From Camillea tinctor (Eukaryota > Ascomycota > Sordariomycetes > Xylariales > Xylariaceae), in the NCBI GenBank assembly GCA_022578605.1, contig MU394053.1:1-64000 (forward strand): a stretch of 64,000 bases of DNA, in the 5' to 3' direction. The notes beneath the pieces were generated by a model. It saw only the letters and a list, made by a program, of their open reading frames with translations, had not been told where the DNA came from and ran no database searches. Each line of letters starts with the position of its first letter. Positions within the stretch are counted from its first letter, which is position 1. Below are positions 33,742-45,882 of the stretch, in pieces. Made by a program: the position numbers and the translations under genes.

Positions 33742-35748
33742 ATGCTGTTTAGCCAACTCATAACCAGCATCAAAACTAGGGTAGGAAATGTAGCACTTGA
33801 GCGCCTCCAGCCATGGCATTTCCTTATGTCTATCCTCATGGTTGCGGTTGTCATCTTGATAATTGACTACACCTATATGTTATGGATGCGGTCCAAATTA
33901 GTAAGTCACCAACAATCCCAACTACTTCCTCTTATAGTCTCAGCAGCCATGCTAAGTATAGTCCAAAAAGCCCCCAGGCCCCTTCCCTTGGCCGATAGTA
34001 GGCAATACGTTTATGCTGCCAGACAACAAGCCGTGGATCTGGTTCGAAGAGTTGTCTCAGAAGCACAAGGCTCCACTCATAACGATATGGATTGGACGGT
34101 CAGTCCTAACCGGTACTATAGTAGTAACTCTTGCATGATGCTGATATTCGCTACAAGCAACCCTACTATATGGATTAACGATGCCTGGGCTGCGTCTGAC
34201 CTGTTCGAGAAGCGTGCGGGTATCTATTCATCAAGACCGCGTATGCTTGTGTTCGCAGAATTAGGTGCTGGCCAAGAAAATCTGCTTAATATGTACACAA
34301 CGGACCCCGAGCAGCGTGATAGGTGGCGAGTCCATCGAAAACTCATTCATCACGGGGTTGGTGTACAGTCGGTACGCAGGTACCGGCAGTTCCAGAACAA
34401 TGAAAGCAGGGTCGTCGCCTACGACCTTCTGAAAGCTCCCGACGACTATGTTAAGCACTTTGAGCGCTATGCTACTAGTGTTGTTTCCATCATCGGTTTT
34501 GGGCGACGGGTAGAGAGTTGGGACGACCCGATCATAACAGAAGTCATCGCGATGATGCACCTAGCCGCTGATTTAAACGTACCGGGCAAGGTAACTATTT
34601 TTTCCCCAGATTATCTTCTATTATTTTTGGTTCACGCTTTAGTTTCTGACCGTTAACTAATTAACATCATCTTTAGAAATTCCCCATGCTCATGGAGACT
34701 TTCCCCTTCTTAGCTCGATTCCCAAACGAAATTGCCCCTTGGAAATACGGGCTGGGAAAGCAACGGGCTTTTCACTTCTTTTATGCGCTGGCCGACGAGG
34801 CCGCTCAGAAGGAAGGTCATGAGGATTCGTTTGTTAACCACTTGTTTTCCGAGAGACCTAAGTACAACCTTCGAGAAGCTGAAATATCATCACTTACTGG
34901 GAATTTGTTCGGCGCGGGATCTGACACGAGTAGCAGCACTTTAATCACGTTCGTGCTTGCTTGTTGCGCCTTCCCGGAAGCTGTATACCCAGCTCAAGAG
35001 GAGCTTGATAGGATCGTTGGTCCGCATAGAAGTCCCGATTGGGAGGACGAAGACAACCTGCCTTACGTCAAAGCTTTTGTCAAAGAAGTACTCAGATGGC
35101 GGTCAGTTGCTATCATAGGTGGCCAGCCTCATGCTCCAACACAGGATGACTACTATAAAGGCTGGCTGATACCCAAGGGTGTGTGGATTCAAGGGAACGT
35201 GTGGGCAATTCATCACAATGAGCGCGAGTTTCCCGAGCCAGATCGTTTCAATCCCTATCGATTCATCTCTGGTCATCCCGATAGTCGGCCCTTCCCAGGC
35301 GAGAGAGGCTACATGACATTTGGATGGGGTCGTAGAGTATGCTCAGGACAAGCATTAGCTGAACAAGGCACCTGGATTACAGTGTCTAGGCTTCTATGGG
35401 GCTTCAATATCCAGAAAAAGAAACGCGAAGATGGTAGTACCGTTGAGGTGGATATCTTTAACTACACGTAAGTTGGCCTATGACGTTAGGTCGACAAAGC
35501 CCAGAGCAATGGCAGTGCATGGTGAATTGACATAATATAGGAATGGCCTCAATATGCGACCCCAACCCTTCGAATGCAGCATTACTCCTCGAAGTGAGCA
35601 GATCCGGCGGACGATCGAACGAGAAGGCAAGCAGGCATTGGAAGATCTAGAGCAGTACCGAGGAGAGACTAAGTATAGAATGTCCACATTCTACTCCAGG
35701 AATGATCTAGCTATGAATACATATGGCGATGGTAAGAAGGGATCATAA
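33742..35748 (+). CDS. cytochrome P450 monooxygenase
   Basis: Five exons (33742-33900, 33962-34098, 34158-34590, 34677-35467 and 35541-35748) give 575 residues, all junctions in phase. An N-terminal membrane anchor (about residues 25-45) is followed by the proline-rich hinge KKPPGPFPWPIVGN. The I-helix oxygen-binding motif is AGSDT (323-327), the ExxR motif is EVLR (380-383), and the heme-binding loop is FGWGRRVCSG with Cys465. The C-terminus extends about 60 residues beyond the usual end and is charged. It resembles the fungal P450 group that includes O-methylsterigmatocystin oxidoreductase-like enzymes. Substrate is unknown, and no biosynthetic partners lie next to it. Confidence 0.92.
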
Positions 35749-37765
35749 GATATAAGAGCATGTGAGTTATGGACCAATATTAATAGCATCACCATAAATA
35801 TGTGGCGGAATCCCCATGCCCCATAAACATGCTATAAAACAAGTTAGATTTCAGAATTCTCCGGAAAGGTATCCATTGCGAAAGCAGTACAGGGTGGAAC
35901 ACAAACATGTGTAAGGGGCCTATTAGGTTTTGTATCACCCTGCTGGCCTATAGGTAATTGTAGTCTCAACCGATCTAAATGCAGATGAGAAACACCAGCA
36001 ACGGAAAGGAGTGTACCAATAAGAGTATTGAGACTAGCTCACAAAAAATTCCGTATATGTAGTATTATTACTTTTACCTTGAGATATAATTCATATATCA
36101 ACGAACTAGTACGCCGTATACATCGTTTCCAAGCCGCCAGAGAGCTGTAAACACCTCTGAACCCGTCATATATCACTTGTCTACTTCGAGATTTCCCAAT
36201 GCAGATTTTATGAAATTGTACTGTCAAGAATTTGATGCTTCCTATTAGTGGGATATTCGCGCCAGTCATTGAGAGGACAGAATAGGAAATCGGTGCTAAC
36301 CACACTAAGCACGGTTAGTGCCTCCCCTTTTTCTCTTAAAGGTGTTTCGAAAAAGATTGGGTTTGACGTTGATCTACAATTCCCTGCATAATTGAGGAAA
36401 AGCTCCGAGAAAGGATCTCCAAGAGAGATCGGTACTACGGCGTAAAGACGGGGGGGCGGGCATCTTAGTACACAGCCTCCGGACTTGAGGAGTCACAAGC
36501 GGGACTCAGATTCATCGAACATAAGGCGCGATGCTACCTACTAGTAAACCAAAGGGGAGAAAGGGGAAGAGAAAAAGAAAAAGTAGCGAGAGAGGTACAC
36601 CATGAATCCTACCGAGAACGAATATTAGAAATATAGGATTAGTTTAAATCTAGGACATCTGTTTAGTCATAGGGACACCAACTTTCATGCGGATAACCCG
36701 GGTCTCGAGGTAGATATTAAGTCACTTATTATGTCGAACTAAGATAGTTCACGGACATCAACTCAGATGAGCCGGTTATTTATAAGACATACTAACTAGC
36801 GCAGATCTGGCGCCGTCAATTGGAGATTTCCACAAAATGGTGATCAATTTGTACCAACGTTACGAGGCTTTTGGTCCAACAATGCGATGATGATGATGAT
36901 GACGATTATACGATGTTGTCTTGTTATTGTTATTGATGATGTTGTTTGTTTGTTGTATTGAACTTACATACATAGCCTCATCGGATCAAAACTACCGCAC
37001 AGTATCGTCATTCATCGTCGAAATTCTAACAAATTAGGGGGTTCGTGCTTATGGGGCAGACGAGCTGGTAAACCCCAGGGGGTTATGAGTGGTGGATATA
37101 ATATGCGCCGAGCAACGTTCGTTCAGATCCTAGGAGCATACGTATGCCAGGTGAGTCTATACTACAAAGCAGGCGAACGCTTACGTTTGCTATTATAACG
37201 AATTCGCCCAAGTCCTCGTGTGTTGCAGATCATGCAATAGGTAAATTGCCCACCCTTCGGGCACGGTGCCGTGATCCCAGACCGTCAAATAACCTATAGG
37301 AGGTTTGCCCCCCGCCCCAGGGTATCATTTACGACTTGACCCCTGGAAAGTGTTGGTTCCTTATTACGGGAACGCAGACGTTTCTTCAAGCTTTCTTTCA
37401 AGTCTCCCTAGGGCATTCGAATGTAACCTATAACCGGCAAACACGATAGGGGTATTACTATGACAATATGCTTCTCCCCCCAGAGAGATTTGTAAGGATG
37501 TCAACACGTTTCAGGATATACTATCAAATACTAGCGATGTCACTTGAGATGGCCATACCAACTGTTTTCATGAGATGACCTATATGCTCTACCCATCCCT
37601 GGCTAGCGTTTCATTAAGTTGAAGCTTTGTAGGTGAGTTCGGGTTGATGAAGACCGGGCAGGCCAATATGTATAAAGCGATGGAGGCATCCATGCCGCCA
37701 TCCGAGAAGGCAAACGAAGTGAAGCCGCTTCAGACGTCTTTCTTCACTGCGAACCATCATCCATT
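35749..37765. other. intergenic region upstream of the PL4 gene
   Basis: No gene supported. It contains a GATGAT repeat at about 36885-36903 and a likely TATA element for the lyase at 37671. Confidence 0.5.
37671..37677 (+). promoter_or_regulatory. TATA box of the rhamnogalacturonan lyase gene
   Basis: TATAAAG lies 95 bases before the start codon of the PL4 gene in a GC-balanced stretch, the usual placement for secreted CAZyme genes. Confidence 0.5.
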
Positions 37766-39576
37766 ATGTCTCTATTTACACTCGTTTTTGTGATTTTCGC
37801 GTATATCGCGTCCGTCTTTGCTATTACTGTCACCGAATCTGATGATTCATACACCGTCAATCCCGAGGCTAGCAATGCCTTTACTGTCACTATCAGTCGG
37901 TCGTCTTGCGACATCACATCTTTAAATTTTTATGGCACTGAATACCAATACTCCAGCACGGGAAGCCATATTGCCTCCGGCTTGGGGTCGGCGACTGTCT
38001 CCTACGAGAAAAGCGGTACGACATGTGCTGGGTTATAACAAACTACGAGGAGCTACATACTAAGAGATTTCTATAGGGAATTATGTCATCGTCCAGTGTG
38101 TCGCCAGCAGCAGCGACTTTGACTTAACACACTACATGGTCTTTGCGGATGCTTCGACGGCTATCTATATGGGCACCTACACTAACTCGGAGCCCGCCGT
38201 TGGAGAGCTGCGATTCATTTTCCGCCTCACTGGCTTGGAGGTGGCCTATCCATTCGGCGATGTCTCCAACACGGCTGACGGGACTGCTGTTGAGGCGTCC
38301 GATGTCTTCTTGGTTGACGACGAGACCCGAAGCAAGGTAAGAAGCCCAAATCCTAGGACACTAAGTTAAAGATCCTGGAAATGAACTAACCCGCGCAAAT
38401 AGTTTTACTCATCGCAGCGCTTCATCGACGATAGCGTCTACTGCGCCACCGACTCGGGTGCCTCTGTTCACGCCTGTTGGCTACGACCAAACAGCCAGGC
38501 CACGGAGAAGAGCTCAGGTGGCCCCTTCTTCCGCGACATCGACCTCAACTGGGGCGGGAGCTATCACTCAGTAACGTACTACATGAATTCTGGCCACGCC
38601 CAGACGGAATCATATAGGCAGGGTTTCCACGGACCTTACGTCTTCTCGATGTCCCGCAGCGGTATACCCAAGGCGAGCGACTTCGACACATCTTTCTTCG
38701 ACGATCTAGGTTTGCTAGGGTACGTGAAGAGCTCGGAGCGCGGCCACGTTGCAGGCACCGCATCGGGCGTGTCGAGCGACTTCCCCATTGTGCTACACTG
38801 GTACAACGACGATTACCAGGCCTGGGCGTACGCCTCCTCTTCGGGGGCCTTCACTTCTCCTGCCCTGGCTGCGGGAAGCTACACAATGGCCTTGTATCAG
38901 GACGAGTTCCTCGCAGCGACAGCGACCGTGACCGTCTCCGCATCTGCGACGACAACGGCCGACATCAAAGCCACTAACACGATCCTGACCGACTCACGTA
39001 CGACCATATTTCAGCTGGGTGATTACGACGGTCAGCCGACGGGGTTCCTTAACGCGGACAACCAGCTACGCATGCACCCGTCTGACAGCCGGATGTCGTC
39101 TTGGTCCCCGGGCACCGTAGCCTCCACCGACGCGGCGGCATTCCCTATGGCGATATTCAAAGCGGTCAACGACGGGACCAAGATCTCGTTCACACTCGAT
39201 AGCGCGGTTAGCGAGGAGGCGACGCTGCGGCTCGCAACGACGCTAGCGTTCGCCAGCGGTCGGCCCCAGGCCACCATCAACAGCTACACGTGCGACGCTC
39301 CCGCGGCTCCGACCAAGATCGACAGCCGGGGCGTCACGAGGGGCGCGTACCGAGGCTTAGGCGAGGTATACGACTGCACGATCCCAAGCGGGACACTGGT
39401 CAGCGGGGATAACACGGTTACCATCAATGTCATCTCGGGAAGCAGCGGGGATGAGTTTTTGAGCCCCAATGTGGTGAGTACCATAATTATCTCATTAGTA
39501 TCCCTCGTCATTGTGAAATATGAATATGCTAACTTGTTCCTGCTAGATCTTTGACGCTATTGAGCTTTTCTACTAA
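37766..39576 (+). CDS. rhamnogalacturonan endolyase, polysaccharide lyase family 4
   Basis: Four exons (37766-38015, 38077-38336, 38403-39473 and 39547-39576) give 536 residues, the normal family length. Signal peptide [19 protein letters not shown]. The N-terminal beta-sandwich catalytic domain contains [39 protein letters not shown] and [13 protein letters not shown] fibronectin-III-like part ([20 protein letters not shown]) and a C-terminal carbohydrate-binding-like beta-sandwich ending [15 protein letters not shown] follow. The enzyme cleaves the pectin rhamnogalacturonan-I backbone by beta-elimination outside the cell. The last exon is only 30 bp, but it restores the conserved C-terminus. 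Confidence 0.93.
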
Positions 39577-40197
39577 CTAGGAATATTGTGGTGTGGGTTG
39601 TCAGTGTTCTTGTTCAACGAAACCTCATGTTTTACTATTATTCTATTGTCTATATTTAGCTATACCAGTAGCATCACATGGTGTGAATACAAGCGATTTT
39701 AGAGTATATACACGTCACTATGTACTTTTAAATATCGTCAGCTATATCTATATGTTTATGTTAATCAAGGTGGTTTAATGGGGTAATACTTTATGCCTCT
39801 GTGAATCAAAAGCTTGATCCCTTGCTAGCTAACATATGCTCTTCGCAGTTGAGACCAGGATAATCACGAGAACCACCACGTAGCTAAACAGGGAGTCTCA
39901 GATGTCATAATATTAAATTCCAGTTCAGTAATATCTTATAATGAATATATATGTAACCCTCTTCTAAAAGTCTATGAGAACTCGTGTAGGTTAAATAAGC
40001 CTATGCTTATTAGTCAGGGGTGGGAGGCTTGGCTGAAATGGAAAACGTCCTCTAATTATAAAGACCCAACCCTCCTGCCTGGATGTTATGAAATAAGACC
40101 GGGGCTGTAGTGTTATATGCTGCAGCTCTGTGTTCTTCTGGATATCTTTATGAGGGATCCCGCCAGATTCTCTGTCGTCTATGGCTTACTTGCTTCG
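39577..40197. other. convergent intergenic region
   Basis: Lies between the 3' ends of the PL4 lyase and phosphate carrier genes; AT-rich, with no gene recognised. Confidence 0.5.
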
Positions 40198-41217
40198 TTA
40201 CAATGAACTTTCTTTGTGAATCTCAATGCCGGGTGGTGCCCCTACGAGGGCCTTGCACTGAGCATATATGACAAACTGGCCAGCTACCAAACCGCATGTC
40301 ATGAAGATGCGGGGGCCTAGACCAGAAAGGAGCAAACGTTTGGGGCCAAATTCGCGGGCGAGCGAGAACATCCTTGTCGTAGCACTCTGCTTGGGATCTC
40401 CCGCCCCCTTATTAATAGCTGAGAGCAGCGTATCAGCGGGATGCGAGAGCACCGCCGCGGCGACGCCGGCTACAACACCCGACGCCAACTCTACGCCGGT
40501 AGACTGTAACTGCGTGAGGCTGGCTTTACGTTCCGGGCCCATGGTGCGGTAGATAACCTCGACAGCAGCCTCGTGCACGGAGAATTGGCCGACTGCATAG
40601 GGGACCTGCTTAAAGAGCAAGGGCACAAAGCCAGAGTAAAAGCCACGAAAGCCCTCTTCACGTGCCAGGCGCATAAACCCGGTGCTGAGTCCGGTGGCGA
40701 AGCCACGCTGTGAGACGAGCCGGATGCGCGTCGCTTCTAGGGGGCAGAGGGCGATGTCGGCGAAGAACTCGGCAGCGGCACTGGCGCCGAGGTAGATGGC
40801 AGTACGATTCCGGGTCGCCCTCTCCTGTGAGCCAGCCGCATCAATGAGCTTCTTCTTGAAGAACTCGTAGCCGGCGAATTTGCCGCCACCCTGCACGAGG
40901 TAGCCGACGGCAGTGGGGCCGAAGCCCGTGAGGAGGGCCGAAGCACCCTCTTTAGTTACAATCTGCCGGGCGGCCCGCACCATGTTTAGTCCTTTCATTG
41001 CATCATCGACTTGGATTCTCGTCTTGACCACGTCGATGGGGGTCGCGGCCTATGATACTTTTTATTAGCTTTACTAGTCGAGAATAAGTATATTGAATGG
41101 GCTACATGTTGAGCTTACTCCATGTGTAAGAGTGGCTGCGAGGGCCCCTGCCCCAAAGAACTTGACATAGTCACTGCCTGTGAAACTCGGCGTGACTGAT
41201 ATCTTAGACGAAGACAT
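40198..41217 (-). CDS. MIR1: mitochondrial phosphate carrier
   Basis: Two exons (41217-41119 and 41049-40198; intron 69 bp) give 316 residues. The ATG at 41217 gives MSSSKISVTPSFTGSDYVKFFGAGALAATLTHG, joined to AATPIDVVKTRIQ. The three mitochondrial-carrier signatures are PIDVVKTR, PLEATRIR and PADTLLSAIN, one per repeat, with six transmembrane helices. The phosphate-carrier features GYLVQGGGKFAGYEFFKK and GFYSGFVPLLFKQVPYAVGQF identify the substrate class (phosphate/proton import across the inner membrane). The third signature has S-A-I instead of a K/R at the final position, which is normal for this subfamily. Confidence 0.93.
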
Positions 41218-42458
41218 AATAAAAGAACTGCTGCGAATGAAAATGCAACGAGTAGTTTCAGAACAAGGGATGTATAGGTAGATTCCTTGTGAGCCAGCTC
41301 CAGGCCAAAATGTAGATCCGGTAAAGTAAATGGATATATTTCAAGCTTCTTAGATGATCTAGCAAAGGTCCAATGTAATTCGTCTGGGATTCCTTGGTGT
41401 GTATGTCTTAGATGGCTTTTCCTCTTTGTCTCTTTTTCTCCTTCTCGTTATTATATCCTCGATCAGAACTCCCGTTTATAAGGTTATGACTGAAAGTTAT
41501 ATCATGTAAACTAAAAATATATCAACGTCTTCTATTCCCTTTAGGTACAAGATGCGTACTCGGTCTTCCGGTGATGCCGTAGTCGCGAATTGAGACCGAG
41601 ATAGAACATTGATGACTTCAGAAGTATTCTAAATAGGTAGTACCTACCACTTACTAAGTCGACAGACATTAAACCAATAAACCAACCTAGTTAATTGTGT
41701 AGCAAGAATACGTGACGTCACCATTGCAAGTAAGGTATAAAATGCCTATCAGCTAATACTGAGAGGACCATGAGGACGATATATGCGTCATTATCACGGC
41801 ATCTACCTGCCTAGGTACCTACTTAAGAACCAGGTACCGTGACTTTGGTAAGCAGTGTTTATGTTGCATCTAGGTCACTGTGGCGCTAACCCATATATAC
41901 GCTATAAGGGTTCCTTACTCATAAGGAGCGCTCCGATTTTTGGAGCCTAGTCGAGCGGTATAATGTGTTACTGACCTGCCACCCCCCCCTACAAATAAAC
42001 TTTAGTAGTAAAAGTAAAATACCAAAGTTCTTTATATAAGATTAACTGAGATAAACTCCAGTACTTGCCTTTAATCCTCAAAATCCATTAATTGGCTCAC
42101 ATTAAGCTGTGGCGCACGCTACTTCGGTACTTCAATATTATGTACATAGTACTTACCGGAGTTAACACTATCATTGAGCTGAACCGAGCTGATCCCCAGC
42201 CTACCTACTATTGTTATGCTCCTTTGTCTGCCTAATCCACAGATTGAAATGTATGTTGCTATAGAAGGGGAGTGATTACGCTCCATTGCATTGCCTGACC
42301 TCTTAAATATAATCCATCTTCTTCCCCCCCCCCCTTTACAGTACTCTGAACCAAGCTTGGACTTGCAATCTCACGATAAACACCCGAATCTCGCTTCGTT
42401 ATATTGCTAGCCAGCTAACCAACTAGATTCCCCTAATAAGGATGTTTCCTGGCTTACC
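41218..42458. promoter_or_regulatory. shared divergent upstream region of MIR1 and the YdeI-like gene
   Basis: No gene. TACCTGCCTAGGTACCTACT (41804-41823) and other TACCTAGGTA-type palindromes are present, as well as short poly-C tracts at 41984 and 42326. Confidence 0.45.
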
Positions 42459-43178
42459 ATGCCGCTAGACCTACCTGTTCTCACCCTTGTCGACGCAGCC
42501 GCATGGTCGAGCTGGCTAGCCCGGAGCGCTGCAATAGGACAAGGCGTTTGGCTGACTCTCGCTAAAAAGGGAACCACGAGCCCGACCTCGCTGCTCTATG
42601 CCCAAGCTCTTGACGAGGCACTCTGCTATGGCTGGATCGATGGCCAGGTACGCAAGCGCGACGCACACACCTACTCGCAACGCTTCACCCCACGGACCGC
42701 CAAGAGCACATGGTCGCAGCGCAACGTCGAACACGTCGCGCGCCTCGAGCGGGAAGGCCGTATGACCACGCTTGGGTGCCGGGCCGTCGACGCCGCCAAA
42801 GCGGACGGCCGGTGGCAGGCCGCGTACGCGGGGCAGTCGACGGCGCAGCTGCCACCCGAGTTCCTAGAGGCTGTTGCCGCGGTGCCCGCTGCCCAGGCCA
42901 CGTGGAATGCGCTGACAAGGCAGAACCGTTTTGCCATATATTTTCGGCTCAACGCGCTGAAAACAGAGGCCGGCAAGGCGAAGCGCATCGTGGCGTTCGT
43001 GGACATGCTGGCACGGGGTGAGACACTGTATCCCCAGAAGCGGAAGACTAGGAGGGTGCCTACTACCACGGCGGGGCAGGACGTCGACTCTGCAAGACCA
43101 GCGGTAGCGGTACGTTCACCTATTTCGCTTCCTGTTGGCACTACACGGAGGTCGGCTCGTCTATTAAAAAGGGATTAG
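42459..43178 (+). CDS. YdeI/OmpD-associated family protein
   Basis: Single exon, 239 residues; ATG at 42459 (MPLDLPVLTLVDAAAWSSWL). The first 190 residues match the bacterial YdeI/OmdA family: GVWLTLAKKGTTSPTSLLYA, ALDEALCYGWIDGQVRKRD and YSQRFTPRTAKSTWSQRN. A four-helix region with FAIYFRLNALKTEAGKAKRI follows. Bacterial members are described as bacteriocin-protection or polymyxin-resistance associated, but the biochemical activity is not known and nothing can be inferred for a fungus. The C-terminal 50 residues are basic and low complexity. GC content of the gene is clearly higher than its surroundings. An intron near the 3' end (a GTACGT at about 43110) is possible but not needed. Confidence 0.85.
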   Translation: MPLDLPVLTLVDAAAWSSWLARSAAIGQGVWLTLAKKGTTSPTSLLYAQALDEALCYGWIDGQVRKRDAHTYSQRFTPRTAKSTWSQRNVEHVARLEREGRMTTLGCRAVDAAKADGRWQAAYAGQSTAQLPPEFLEAVAAVPAAQATWNALTRQNRFAIYFRLNALKTEAGKAKRIVAFVDMLARGETLYPQKRKTRRVPTTTAGQDVDSARPAVAVRSPISLPVGTTRRSARLLKRD

Positions 43179-43466
43179 TAGACGTTGGAACCGCACTTCC
43201 CTGATGGGACTATGTGAACGGTGTTACAAATAGGTAAATTTATTGTCGCACTTTTAGCAAAAAAATTAGTAAATAAACTAGGCACTCATACATATATAAA
43301 CAAGCAGATTAAATAACCTATTTTATTAGAGATTTATAGTGTATGTTATATATGTGTACCTAGTTATTACTACTTAAAAACGGTAGGGAGATGGCCTGTT
43401 AAGCATTGAAATCCTCTCGTCATTAGCTAATATCAACTTAAATCTGCCTCCCGCATTCGTACTTAC

Positions 43467-43500
<34 letters not shown>

Positions 43501-44699
43501 GTGGCTGCTTTGATATATGAATGGGGCTGAACACTAGGTAGGTACTTATGTACATGTAGTATCCATTGCCGACACGGCGCCTGAACTCCCCGGCCATTTC
43601 TTTTAGGTTAAGCGGCGGGTGGATGGTTGTAGGTAGTAGTTCAAGTTAAGGTATGTAGGTACTTAGGTCAGCCTCACTGCTACCCAGATATTTAACCTCA
43701 TTATGTGGTTTGGATATGTATACAATACTTCTTTCCGGGTGGGGTTTGACAACAACATCTGATTTGTTTTCTTTCTTTCTTACTTTTTTTTTTTCCTCTT
43801 CATTCTTTTTTTTCCCTTTCATCGTCACATTACATACCTAACCTAAGATTCACCACCGCATCGGCTACTTCTACTACTACGTAACAACCTCCTCTACCTA
43901 ACCTCAACTACACTACTTCTACTAAGCATACTAAAAAATATTTCACTTGTATCTTTTGCACACGATCAATTCTATCTGACGATTTACGCCTTTACTTTTT
44001 AAAATCTCCAGTGTTTTGCTGCCCGTCATCCCGGGTCTTTTTTTTCTTTATTAAGCGGCTTGTAACTTGGTAACTAGACCCCAGGCTCATCCGATAACCA
44101 TTCCAGCCTGTGAGCGCGTTCCTATCTGACGTCTTTTTTTCCCCCTTCCTTCCTTTTCCGATACTTCACCATATTCATATATCCTCTCTTCTACCCACCT
44201 ACAACCCACTGCCCACCACACGCGCCCATTGCGCAAACCCTCGGCCGAGGTCTCCTAGCTGTCATTATTCCGTGAAACATTCCCCATCATATAAAAGAAA
44301 AAACCCGGCTGCAACTGCTTCGTGTCGAGGGTACGTCTAGTCCGTGGTGGTGCGAGCGAACATTGCCCCGAACTCTTCCCCTCAACCACGCCACGCCTCA
44401 TCAGAGCCAACCATTGACTAAGACCTCTAGGTCTTCCTTTCTTAGTGAACAACTGCTTGCGATTTCTTCTCGCCCCTTCCGTCTGAACGCGCAGGCTATC
44501 TACGACTTTCCTTCTGTCGCTATGCTTTGACCGCTGCGGACGTCTCTCCATTAGTCTCTCGGCGCACACCATTACTTCCTCGTCCTCACGCGATTGCCAC
44601 CGCTTTCTCCCGATCTAGTGCAAGCCGCTTCGCTTTCGACGCATCTCGTTTTAATCTGCCATCCAGCTACTTCCACGTTCTAGGCTATTCTTCAACATC
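43179..44699. other. intergenic region and UAF30 leader
   Basis: No gene supported. It contains a 29-base A run (43469-43497). From about 43780 to 44690 it is strongly C/T-rich, consistent with a long pyrimidine-rich promoter and leader before UAF30. Confidence 0.45.
43469..43497. repeat. poly(A) tract, 29 bases
   Basis: An uninterrupted run of A in intergenic DNA, followed by ordinary sequence. It could be a simple slippage tract or the tail of a short retroposed insertion; no element body was recognised upstream. Confidence 0.85.
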
Positions 44700-45882
44700 A
44701 TGGCTGCACCTTGTAGGTTATGTCTCTCACACACATCATTTCCATGGCGAGGATGCTGGGGCAGTGGAATGCGTGAACATGTCATGAGGCGCAAGTCATT
44801 CAATTCTAATCGGAAAACATAGTGACCGCAGAGGAAGAGGTCCGCTACACCGAGGTTATCGATAGCATCCTGGCCACCGCCGACCTCGAGACCGTCACCC
44901 GCAAGAAGATTCGCATGGGCCTCGAAGATGCCTTGGGAGGGAAGGACCTAAGCGAGCAGAAGGTTCGTAGTTATCTCTGCATATGCCATCGGGAGAGGGT
45001 GGGGTGGGGGGAGGGGGCGAGTCACGCCATGGTCGCAGGCGGGGCTTCATTTCTATTTAAGCCGTCTATGCCTGCGTCTATCATATTATTCGGGGCGACT
45101 AACGTTCACCTCTTCTACAGGATGCAATCAAGACTCTGATCGAGGAGCGTTTTGATGCCATATCTTCGGCAGCCCCACCGGCCTCTTCTGTCGCTCCCAA
45201 AACAGAATCGAAGTCGCCGGCCTCGTCTTCAAATGGGCAAGCTAATGGGCACGATTACGACGCTAGTGATGTTAACGGCGACGAGATTAAGGTATCGGTG
45301 CAACCGCCGAAGAAAAAGCAGCGCAAGGAGAAGAGCGCAGACACCGAAGACGCGGATGCCAAGCTAGCGGCCCTCCTTCAGGCTGAGGAGAATCAACGGA
45401 CTCGGGCGACACGAGGGGGTGGGTCCAAGGCCAAGGCTTCCTCCAAGAAAAAGGCAGCGCCACGGAAGAAGAGCGAGAAGAAGGTACGCCCCGAAGATGA
45501 CAGCGACATAGAAGACAGCGAGGGCTCGAGTCCCAAGAAGCGCAAGGCCGGTGGTGGGTTCCAGAAGCCCTTCAACTTGAGCTACCCGTTGGCCGAGCTG
45601 TGTGGAGAACCTCAGGTACGTTGCATATTTTCCGGATTATATTCTACTGTAGAACGATTGCATGGCCGTTACCTGACACGCATCCGATAGTTGTCCCGAC
45701 CTCAGGTGGTCAAAAAGCTTTGGGCTCATATCAAGGACAACCAACTCCAAGACCCTAGTGACAAGAGGCAGATACGCTGTGACGAGAGGATGCAAGCCGT
45801 CTTCAAGCTTAGCAAGGTCGACATGTTCCAGATGAACAAGCTTGTTGGCAATCATCTATACCCCGTGGATGAAGAGCAGTAG
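44700..45882 (+). CDS. UAF30: UAF30-like protein with DEK_C and SWIB domains
   Basis: Four exons (44700-44712, 44823-44962, 45121-45615 and 45691-45882) give 279 residues. The first coding exon is only 13 bp (MAAP plus one base). It is needed because the next exon has an in-frame stop and no ATG upstream; the join gives MAAPLTAEEEVRYTEVIDS. Residues 1-60 form a DEK C-terminal-type helical domain. The middle (about 65-195) is lysine-rich and disordered, with KKKQRKEK and KKRK nuclear-localisation-like runs. Residues 197-275 form a SWIB/MDM2 domain (LSYPLAELCGEPQ-LSRPQVVKKLWAHIK, then FKLSKVDMFQMNKLVGNHL). In yeast, Uaf30 is part of the upstream activating factor of RNA polymerase I; the paralogue Tri1 has the same layout, so the exact role is inferred. 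Confidence 0.9.

Noticed and set aside
42459..43178. Annotating the YdeI-like gene as an antimicrobial-resistance determinant
   Set aside because: The bacterial phenotype name is indirect and the protein activity is unknown; transferring it to a fungal protein is not supported.
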